Of a stretch of 61,029 nucleotides of DNA, positions 1-10,200 are shown in pieces. Numbering within the stretch: the stretch's first letter is position 1; every line of letters starts with the position of its first letter. The notes beneath the pieces are model-generated. The model made no database searches and was not told the DNA's origin. It saw only the letters and a list, made by a program, of their open reading frames with translations. The stretch is from Ectocarpus siliculosus (Eukaryota > Sar > Phaeophyceae > Ectocarpales > Ectocarpaceae): assembly GCA_000310025.1 (NCBI GenBank), contig FN649746.1, forward strand, positions 2,089,378 through 2,150,406, in the 5' to 3' direction. The position numbers were made by a program, and so were the translations under genes.

Positions 1-641
1 GGGAAACAATTTGGGCGCCGGGGGGGGGGGGGGGGGGGGGGCGGCTGTCCACAAAAATAGTGGTTCTCGGCTCGGCTCGGTTGCCATGGGACGGCATGAC
101 CATCGATGGGACGGCTTTTCCACCGAAAGACCATTGTGGGACGGAACATTGGTAGACAGAGAGACAGCTGAAACGACAGCTGTCGTGGGACGGGTCGAGA
201 CCGTTTCGAGGTTCCTTCAAGTTCCTCGGAAGCAATTGTGCCGATAGGTCGGATATCGGCCGTCACTTGCCAGGAAAGTGGTTTCGGTTTCAGGCGGGCA
301 CACCCGAGCGAAGGAGCACATCACAACCATACGAAACACCCTGACCGAAAGATGCCTCGCACGATAGTACCAACCCCCCCCGTACGAAACAGCAGTGGCA
401 GACGACATCCACTACCGCGCACAGCAACTCATCATCCGTCACATCAAGTGCTGCGTCGACATGAGACACTTCCCCCCGGGCACCAGAAACACACAACAAC
501 CTTACCACCCCTGCCTTCGGCAAAGCAGGAAGGAACGATCGATGGCCTCGGTCCTGTGGGAACAAACGCTCCGTCCTGTCGAGGATGGGTGCTCGATGGT
601 CAAACAAACCCAGGCATGTTACGCCCCCCCCTGATCCCCAC
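1..641. other. Left edge without a resolved gene
   Basis: Positions 19-40 are an almost pure poly-G tract. Around 518-606 is one copy of a dispersed repeat that recurs at 29935-30020. The downstream exon of the SH3b-like gene should be on the minus strand here or beyond the edge, but I could not fix its splice sites. Confidence 0.4.
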
Positions 642-1693
642 CTGATGTAGTCTCCTTCCATCCCGGTGGCCATTACGAGCGAATCCTTCCCGAACACCTT
701 GCCAAGCTCCGCGGCGCCGGCCTTCGGCTGTGCCCGAACCACCAAACTCACCTGAGACAATAAGGAAACACGGACGACACGCCGTGGGGTGAAGCGATAC
801 AGCAGTAGAAGTCCGGGTTTTGGGCCGCTATTGGGCAAGGGGAAAACAACGGCCATATATAGGGCACCCGGCACTATTCAGAATGTGAGACAGCTTGAAT
901 CTTCCATCTGTGCCAAGCGACTTCACCGACCTTCACAACCTGCCTTAACTAAGCAGTCAAAAACAGGGACCTCTACTGTAGCAACAGTCGGGCCTGTACA
1001 TACCATGAATAAAAACGTAAAGAAGCGTCTGTCTAGACGCAATTTGGGACACAACCAGAAAAGCGGAAACTGTCTGTTTGTTGGTACAACCTTTAAGATG
1101 AAACTGCTATCTCGCCGCTACTTGGGGCACGAGAGTTTTCAAGGCAGAGTCCGTTTCTTCACCCTGAACGCAGTTGACACGTAACGTTCGGCAGCCGACG
1201 CGGGACGTGAGAGAGGGAGTCCCCAAGAAGGCCGACGCAAAATCGCAGATGGAACATCGGAACGGGCCAACCACAACAAACTACCGCCAGCGCTATCACC
1301 CAGATCCAACCCAACTTAGAGGTAAAACATCTACTCTATACGTGAGGCGTCAAACCCACGGTGGCTACCCTCCCGAGGCGCCGTGCAGCTCCTCGAAGGA
1401 CGCTGGTACACGTAATGTTTTTTAAGCGGGGACCCCCGCTCCCCCCTCCCCCATCCCACAGGCGGTCAAAACCTAACCAACAGCAGACGCCCCGATTCTC
1501 TCACCGCATCCGGCAGGTCAGTTGCAAACTGGTAGAGAGCGGGAAACGAGGTCGGCACGACGCAGGACGCGTCCGCCCACCCCAGCGTCCCGCCGCCGTG
1601 GCCGCCGTCCTCGCTGTCGGCCTCGAGAAGCAGGAAGTCTCCCTGCTTTTCCACCGCCCTCATGTGCACGCCCCTCGTGGCGGTGGCGATTTG
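642..1693 (-). CDS. Partial gene with SH3b-like repeats (two internal exons visible)
   Basis: Two exons read on the minus strand: 1693..1505 (63 codons) and 751..642 (36 codons plus 2 nt). Both begin after a CAG acceptor and end at GTGAGA and GTGGGG donors, and the phase-0 junction between them fits exactly. The first exon ends an SH3-like unit, with GDFLLLEA followed by LGWADASCVVP. The second opens another, with LVVRAQPKAGAAELGKVFGK and then MATGMEGDYI, resembling the SH3b pattern of VRxxPS, a G-D pair and a GW end. SH3b repeats usually bind peptides or glycans; no function is inferred here. The 5' exons lie at higher coordinates and were not found, and the 3' end leaves the window at the left. 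The GC-rich exons stand out from the AT-richer flanks. That this is a gene is fairly likely; the SH3b label is tentative. Confidence 0.5.
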
Positions 1694-2576
1694 CTGGCGT
1701 GCCGGCCGCCCAAAACGGAAACAAAGTAACAACAAACGAAAGACACTGACATGTTCAGTGCATATATAGGCCAGACCAGACTCAAGACAAGCCCAGTTAC
1801 CAGCTAGATCTTGCTCACCAGTCACCGAAAATACTTCGACACACCCCTTCGATTGCGGTACACTGTATTTTCTCGAGCGGGTAGCCTGTCTTCGATTGTA
1901 TCTGTAATCTTTATGTTCGAAGAACAAAGGGTTTTGGGCGACGAGGTCTCTATTATAGCGTGCTAACACTACAAACGACCAGCCTCCTCCAGAACGACTG
2001 CGGGACAACGCAGCCCCAGCAGCACAGCGATAAGGCGTTATTACGCCGGCGAAGCACAAGCTAGACGGGAAACTTGGTCGAGAGGTTGTCCTTAGCCTTA
2101 GCAAGCCCCAGCTTCTTCTTGGGCCAAGTGCACCAACACATGCTCCTTCTGAAGCGATTAGGTCGCGATATTTATCGTGTGGACTCCGCCGAAGAACCGA
2201 CCGTGCCCTGCCTTCCTCCCTACAAGGTGCCGCCTCAGCCAGTGGCTTTGCCAGTGGCTCTAGCCAGTTGCTTGGTCTTATTTTCGAACTGCAAAGCTGC
2301 CTGTTACATACGCCCTTCCTGGGCTTCTTGGGCGGGGCGGTTAGGTGCCCCCAGTGTTAACCCTCACCGGCGTGCAAGCGGTGAGCGTAGAGAGCAGCAA
2401 CGGCAACAAACCGCTCGTCTCATCTACTCGCCGGCCCCGCCCCTTAACACTCCAAACTCCTCCCCTTGTCTCGTTTCAAAGACGCCCATTTACTCGCCAA
2501 CGTTCTCATCAACTCGCGAAGCCCGCAACGTCTGTACTTCAAACCCCTCCCCTAGGCTCAAAAGACACTCACGGCT

Positions 2577-2930
2577 GTGGGCCCGTTGAGTGGGGGCGTT
2601 TCGAACAGCGGGAGCTCATCGAAGTCATCCGAAATTCGCACGCCCACGGACGCCACCGACATGATGCCCCCCGCTGCTCCCGGTGCCGCCGCCGCGGGTG
2701 GTACTGCCGTGCGTGATACTTCTGCGAGCGGCAGCAGTCAACACGCAACGCACGGAAATGAGAGATTCGTCAACAGCAGGCAGCGGAGGGAGCTTCTCCA
2801 TGTGAAATCAGAAAACGCTCGTCGTTTCTTCCCGCGGGAGGTGGAGAGTTTCTGCACGCCGCTGCGAGATTTTGAAGGAGAGCTGCCTGCGCATGTTGGG
2901 TGTCAGGACGAATCGTCTCGTGCCGAGTAG
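2577..2930 (+). CDS. Possible small hypothetical protein, 117 aa
   Basis: An open frame from ATG at 2577 to TAG at 2928-2930 encodes a Ser/Thr/Ala-rich N-terminal half and a charged C-terminal half (FVNSRQRRELLHVKSENARR, then FFPREVESFC). The composition is more protein-like than the surrounding shadows and the stretch is GC-rich. There is no recognisable domain and no supported flanking exon. It could be an exon of an unseen gene or chance. Confidence is low. Confidence 0.2.
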   Translation: MGPLSGGVSNSGSSSKSSEIRTPTDATDMMPPAAPGAAAAGGTAVRDTSASGSSQHATHGNERFVNSRQRRELLHVKSENARRFFPREVESFCTPLRDFEGELPAHVGCQDESSRAE

Positions 2931-4242
2931 GTATATTGGCACCTCGCGTCCGGACCTCTTTTACTTGATTAGCTGAACAGCAATCGTAGCCAAGTACAGC
3001 AGCAACCTAGCAACGTTACTGCCGCAAGTGAAACTCCAGACACCACTGCTGCTGTACAACCACATAACACTCCGCCGCGCCTCCGATGGTCGATAACATG
3101 AAAATGGACATGACACGGAACACTATTATAATATCTCTAAAACGGCCGTTGAAGACGGAATGATGCAATGGATACCTGGACGGAACATCACGGCGGTTCT
3201 CAAAACCATGCTATTACTGTATTACCTTGTTGCACGGGGCGGCGTGCGGTAAGTTCTGCTGTTGCGTGTTCTGCTATGAAGAGAGCATGAGCAAAGTACA
3301 TACTGCTGTGTGCAGCGGCATCACCACTGGCGGGGGCATCTTCCCAAATAGACAGGCCGACAGGTTATTGCGTGGCCCGTACTCACTGCCACAGCCGCCT
3401 GGCTCTGTGTGCTGTGCAAGGCTATCGGTAGGGAAGGTCACTTCACCGCAACAATTGTGGTGCAGTCCTTCCAGCACAAGTCAGGAGGCCCTGTACTGCA
3501 GTTGAACGAGTCACTGCTGTGTGATGCAATCACGGGGATGTTGGGCGACCCATCGCGTGACACAGCAGCATCACCACAACGCAAAAGATACCCAAACGCT
3601 ACCTTTTCTAGGCCGAGAATTCACCTCTACACGGGGTCAGCTTTCTCCCTCCTTTCTCTCTCTGCGGGTTGGCTGCTGTCTGCAGCAGCAGGAACGGTGA
3701 TGATGGGCATTGACACACCGGATGAAAACAGCCAAACGGCTGGAGAGAGCTTGAGACAACGGCAAGAAGACTCACAGCTGCAAGGGAATCTCATATTCCT
3801 CCCGGGCCACAGAACTTACCACACCTCCAGGCGTTCTCTTTCCCACTTTCGCACGTTGACTCTCCTCCAGCCGGGGCACTCTCCCTCGCCCCTTTCGGCT
3901 CCTCTATGCATGGGTATCCGGCCGTGGACAGAAGCTAGGGGGGGACTTGCGAACCGAAAAAAGAACAACGGGGACATGTTCCTGTTTGCGTGCCCCCCCC
4001 GGAATCTGGTTGGTGTTGTGGTTGCACATCGCACATCCATAGCTCCACTAGTGCTGTCTCAGCCAAAGACTTCCGCGTTGATGAGACATTTCTCATACGA
4101 AGGCCGTCCCTGTCTTCGCTGACATTTTCTCAAGCTGTTGGAGGTGCTCTCGACTCCGTGTTGAGCTCTATTTCCAGCAGTAGTCCAGATTTTCTGGGCA
4201 GTACAGAGGGGTATAGCGCCGGACGTCATTGGTAGTAGGAGG
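2931..4242. other. Intergenic stretch before the RBM5-like gene
   Basis: No gene can be supported. The stretch should contain the promoter and 5' UTR of the plus-strand gene starting at 4243. I see no clear TATA box. Confidence 0.4.
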
Positions 4243-7200
4243 ATGGATTACGGGCGGAGGGATGCAGATCGCGGCAGCCGGGGGCGCGACGGGGATAGGA
4301 GGGGTGGCCGAGAGAGAGGGTCCCGAGACGACAGCCGCGGCAGCAGCAATCGCCGAAGCACGGGAGTGCCAGCCTATGGGACGGCCTACAGCGAAGGCAC
4401 ATCCTCCTCCTCCTCGAGAGGAGAAGATCGTCGAGGCGGCCGTTCCCCGCGAGACAGAGACAGCAGCAGGAGGGGCGGCAGCAGAGACAGGGGCAGCAGC
4501 AGCAGCAGACGAGGGAGGGGGAGCAGAAGCAGGAGCAGAAGCAGGGACGAGAGAGGAGGACAAAGGTGATGGTGTGCTTGCGGGTGGACGCGCAACACAC
4601 ACGAAAAAGGGCAAAGCGATGCACTGCAACCCAAAATCCGAAAAGAAACCATGCAGCGAGGCAAGCAGCCCAGCCGGGCAGGCAGCGGCGGCGGATCTGC
4701 TGCAGTGCGTCCTTGCGGAAACGGGGCGTGGGGGGGAAGGGGAGAGAGCTCCGGTTAACGTTGGGGGTCATCTCTCCCTCTTCCTCCCCCCCCCTCCCTC
4801 TGCTGCTGCTGCTGGCTTCGCCGAGACGCAGAGACCAAGCTTTTCAACAACTAAAATCCTTTGATGACTGCTGCCGTTCCCGCACGACGCACGATCTCTT
4901 TTCGACTTCCGCCGCTGCTGTGCCGGCTCGGCGCGGGCACGTCGAAAACGATGGTCGCGTCTGCCTCAAAACCCAGATCGGACAGAGCGAGAGGTCGAGC
5001 AAGTGGTGGTGGAGGAGGAGGGGGTGGTTGGGACACTGCTGCTCGAACCGGCGACCGTGGCCCACGCACTGGTAAGACACTCTTCGATGCTAAATGTTTG
5101 CTGTAGGTATGCATGCAAGATTTGTTTGCCTACAGCAGTATTATAGTACATGTAGAGTTGATGGTGCTCTCTAAATACCTGCTGGTGGTAGCAGGGGTTT
5201 GCACCCACGCCGCTCGGACACTCGGTTACGAAGTGCCTTCGGGCGTGAAGAGTTTTTCTTGTGCCAACCGATAGTATACTGCCCGCGGGCTTGTGCGGCG
5301 TATCGCTGCCGGGACAGCCATTGCCGTGCGCATGCTGTTTATTGTATGCAACACCGAGGGCGAAAACAGCCGGCGGGGCGTCTTGGTTATTTTATCCCTC
5401 GGCCGCTTCTCGTGTCCACCAAACTTTCTCAGTCGCAGAGGTAACAGCAAGGAACACGTTTTCCACCCCGTGTCGCAAAAGATGATACCGTGCAGCGTGA
5501 AAACAAGCCCACCGCACGACCTTGTTACGTGAAACTGCTGCTGTTTTGGTGCTCGGTCGTCAAAGACGTTTGTTCTGTCAGCTCCCTCCGGATGTATTGC
5601 TTATCGATCTGCAATGAACAAAACACCGGGCCGTGCGCCAAATTTACGGCAAAACGGTGTTCTCTGCCCGCTAGCGCTCCGTTTTCGTCTGGCAACAGCC
5701 GAGGCTTGTTTGGGCCATCGTCTATGTCATGGACACTTGAAGATCGCTCGAAGCGTTCGTACGAACTCTGTTCAGTTGCCGCCTAGAATGTACTTAGCGA
5801 TTTTATGTTCGCGCCACAGCGCCACGAAACGGTCAGCATGGCCGGGCGTTGCATGCTGTGGTAGGGTGTGTGCGTATGAGCCGTTGGTGCTGACCGGTGT
5901 CGTCATTGCCCGTTCGGTACGCGAATACCCTGTTGTGTACGGCGTTGTCGAGGCTCTACCTTGGGTTGTTATTCGAGGGATGTTATTCGAAGGAAGGGTG
6001 CAAGTCTGCGATCAGTTGTACACCTTGCAACATGCCGATTTATCTCAGATGTGACGGGTCCCAAGGCAAAAACCTTGGTCTGTCGTTTGGTATTTTTTTC
6101 CACGCATCATACGGTCGCCAGCAAAGAACTTGCGCGGCATTTCGTTGCTACTTGGCTGGCTGTGTATCGAACATGGGTATGTTCTTCGGGGAACAGGGGT
6201 AGTTCGAGGGAAGTGCCGGTCTGCCGGGTAGCTGCATGGATGCTTGGGTGGACTACTGCTGCGTTTGCGCTCTTCAAGCAGCTGGTGTGGAAAGACGATG
6301 GTGATTCTTTTGCATGCTTGTTGTGTTTTCCGCGGGGGTGTTTTTGTTGTAAGGGAATATAGCCGTGAGCCGTCGTGGCGTCATCAGCGCTGATTCGGGC
6401 GCCGTTCACGTTTGATGGCATTGCCAACCCGCTTTACCTGTGTGGCCGTCGAGTTCGTAGTGCCCTGTGCCTCTCTCCCGCACCCATCAGCATCTCCACC
6501 TTATACCAATCCAATCCCTACTCGCAAACATGCCGGTGGCATCAGGTTCCCGTTCCAGCGGTGACCGATACACCGCCCCAGGTGGTTCTGATCGGGGCTT
6601 CTTTGCGGAGGACGCCAGATCGGAGTTGAATCCAGCCAGTCGGAAGAGAGCAGACTGGGAATGCTCTAAGGTTTGTGGCGAACGCGTGCGGGTTGGTATC
6701 CAGCTGTAGGGCAACGAGAACAATGGTCACGTCATGAGCTCTCAAGTCTCGGTATATTGTGGCATCCGACTGTTTGGGGGAACGCTCGTGGGTTGTTGGT
6801 TGTGAGAGTTGGGACCTTGAAACAGTTCAAGTTGAAAGCGGGTATCGAGAAGAAAGGCTGGGGGGGGGGGGGGGCAGAGGGCCAAGAAATCTTCGGCGTG
6901 AACACGTCTCGATCTAAGAGTATCATCTCCCGTGCAGAATTTGCTGCTAGGTTGTAGTACGCCGCCAGTGTGACCCCTCATCTTTTTTTTTCTTTGCGTG
7001 TTGTTCCCCCCCCCTCGAAATCACGTGTGTTTCCGTCCAACACACGTGCCTCTGTGCTCCTTGCTCGTTGACTATCAGTGTTCTACCCTGAACTTCGCGC
7101 GACGAGATCGGTGCTTCGGGTGCGGCGCTGCGATGGGCAAAGGCTACCGCACCACGATACCCACTAACGTGTTGAGAGTTTCGGGCTTGCGTCGGAGTAC

Positions 7201-10200
7201 CACCTCTGAACAGGTGCGTTTGCCGTTGGTGTGCTTGCTCGGGGACTGCTTTTGGTTGTGCTCTCCGTTTGTTGTTGTTGCTTGTATGGAAGTGTTGCTC
7301 TTGTCAAGACGTTCGCTTCTGGACATGCTGGGGTTTCCCTGGTACTGTGACATGCTGCCTGTCTGCATCCCTTTCCCCTTGCGATCTTGAAATGGCTCTT
7401 TTTCGCGGTGCGCACCCGGCTCAGTGGCACACACACAGCTAGCAAGACCATATTTTCCATGCGAGCGACACCATACACCTTTCACATTTCCTCCGTCAGT
7501 TCACCCCGTTCTACTAGCCTTACCCACCGCGCATACTCCCCCATACGCGCACCAATCTATCGACTTCAGATAGCGAGACCTTGTCCATTTCCTCCGTCGT
7601 TTCACTCCGCTCTACTAGCCGCACGCACCGCGCATACTCCCCCGATCAATCGACTTACAATAGCGAGTACATCGCCGTGCTTACTCAGGTCGTACTCGCC
7701 CTGAAGCCCTTCGCCCCTGTGAAGGACGCCCACCTCGCCGTCCACCCGACCACGAACGCCTCCCTACGGGCATGCCACGTGGAGTTCCAGTCCGTGGAGC
7801 ACGCCCAGCACACGCTCGACACCGCCTCCGTCGAAGGCGACGGCGGCCTGACGATCGAAGGCGAGCCGGCCTCGTTATCCTACGCCGCCTCCGGCGCCGC
7901 CCCGGCCTCCGCGGCCGCCGCCCTTGCGGCCTTGTCAGCGGACAATGAGGAAGAGGAGGAGGAGGGGAGGATAGTCGCCCCGGTGTCGGCCTCCTCCGTC
8001 ACCGCCCTCAAGGCCTTCCAGGGACGGCAGAACGCCGCGCGGCTGGCGAAGCTCGAGGGCGGCGAGGCCGCCACCGGCGGCGGCGGCGGCGGCGCTGCTG
8101 CTGCCGCCGCTAGCGGGGCAAACTCCGAAGCCGCGGCGGCGAGGGCGAGGCGGGCGCGCGTGCACACGGGCTCGGGTGCCGGGATGGGCTCCCTTGCGCT
8201 TGCGTTCGGTGGCGGTGGGCCCGGTAGCGGAGGGGTCGGCGGTGACGCCGGCGGCGGTGGCGGCAGGGGGGCGATGGCGGTAGTGACTCTGGGAGGGGCT
8301 GCCGGGAGCGAAGGAGCTTCACCGGAGGTAGATCGTCTGTGTGTTTTGCACGATGCAGAGGTAGAGATCATCTGTGGTGTCTTTTTGGTCGTGGATGTCC
8401 CGGGAGAGTGACGCGAGGGGGGGAGAGTTCTTGTTTTTTTTTGTCCTCGTAGAGTTTTGCTGTTGCTTTTACCGTGGAACGGTACCGCGTGCTTCTACCG
8501 TGGAATAGTGCCGCGTGCTTCTAATGTGGAGCAGTGCCTAGTGCACCAATCCAGCCAGGCTCGCTTCCTCGAGTCTCTGACCAGCGTAGCCGGGCTTCCT
8601 CAGTCGAAAGGAAGTGATGCAGATCGTTGCGGGGGGTAATGAACCAGGACCGAGCTTGTGTGCACCCCTTCCGTCTGACGCCACGCGGAACCCCCGTGTG
8701 TCCCATGTTTCTCGCGGGACGGATGGAGCGACCCAGGCGGTATGCGCGGCGCTGCAGAAAAAGCTTAACCCTCCGGATTGGCCACCGCCCTTCGAGGAAG
8801 CAGGAGCAGCGTACCTTTTCGACGGGCCGAGCGGGTGAGTACACTATTGACTTTTTCATGTATGCCCTCACATTGTCTCAAGGAAATTGTTGGGGGTCAT
8901 GTTGCACAGATGTGACGTGCCTCATAAAAACCCCTGGTCAAAGAACGTTTTTCACTTTGCTCAACAACCAGAGCGCACCCCCCCCCCCCACCTTCCCACT
9001 CGAGATTCTCCTTTTCACCGTATTTTGCTGAGTGCCCCTTGCTCCCCTTCGCCGGCAATCCCCGCTGTCGCTGCTGCTAGTTACTTTTACGAGTCCACAA
9101 CCGGCGTGTACTACGACCCGCGGAGCAAGCTCTACTGCAAGGGCATGGTCTGGTACAGCCACACCCCAGGCCAAGACCCCGCCTTCAACCCCGTCTCACA
9201 GCAGGGGGGGACAGATGCGCGAAGTTCCCTCGCCAATGGCGCCTCCGAGGGTGTGTCGGTTGGCGATGCGACAGCGGCCTCGGCGGCGGCGGCGGCGGGG
9301 GGGGGGGGCGGCACCGCTACGAACGCGGGAGCGCCGACGAAGGCCCTCGCGGGCGGCAAGCGCGTCGGCGGTGGTGGATGGAAGAAGTCGTCTTCGCGCC
9401 TCGCGTTCGGGTTCAAGGGCGCCAAGCTCGCCAAGGCGGCGGCTGGCGGCGGCGGCGTCGGGGCCAGCGGCGTCCTCGGTGGCGCTGACAGCGACAGCTC
9501 GGGAGACGATAGTGGTGGCGAGGTGGCGGCGGGGGTGGGCAGGGGGACTGTCGGCGGTGGGGTGGGGGTCGGGGGAGCCTTGGCGAAGAAGCGGCAGCTT
9601 GAGGACGTGTCCAAGTGGAACGCGAGGAAGCTGGAGGTGCGCTCGACTAAATAGGCCTGGGGGCGTGAGGATGCTTCTTTTTTTTTAGCTGCGCACGTAT
9701 GTACCTCTTTCACAACGAGGGTTTCTTTTGGCACGTCATGAACTGCGCACGCAACGCAAGACCGATTTCCCAAAGGAGAATTCCGGTTGCACGTACAATA
9801 TAGGAGGACCTCAAACCGTATTTTTGTTGGCCCGTGTTAGAATACCCTAAGAGGTCGGAGTGAGCAGGAGAGGGGTGCGAGTAGGAGAGCTGAACGGACG
9901 GTTTGGTTTTGGATGTGGTAGAAAAGTCGTTTTACTGGAGTGGAAAATCATCATCAGCAAGGTGCTGGTGCTGGAATTCCTTGCTGATGACGATTTTCCA
10001 CTCCAGTAAAACGACTTTTCTACCACATCCATCCCAGCCGCCTCTTCAGCTCTCCTACTCGTGCACCCTCTTGCCGACTCTGTCCTCTTCCCCCAAGCCC
10101 AACACATGGAACACACGTTCCTCCTGACAACATGAAACCATCTTGCTGATAAAAAACATTGAACAAAATGTAGACACCCTGAAATTTCTTCACTGCTGTC

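Noticed and set aside
290-874. Long minus-strand open frame taken as a single 194-aa protein
   Set aside because: Only 751-642 has protein-like sequence bounded by splice sites. The rest is flanking intron read-through.
4851-5114. Minus- and plus-strand frames in RBM5-like intron 1 as the missing RRM1
   Set aside because: No RNP1 or RNP2 motif in any frame, and the exon 1 to exon 2 junction is already in phase without them.
7880-8371. 163-aa Pro/Ala-rich minus-strand frame
   Set aside because: It is the antisense shadow of the GC-rich RRM/Ala-Gly exon of the RBM5-like gene.
9132-9773. 213-aa minus-strand Pro-rich frame
   Set aside because: It is the antisense shadow of the OCRE exon.
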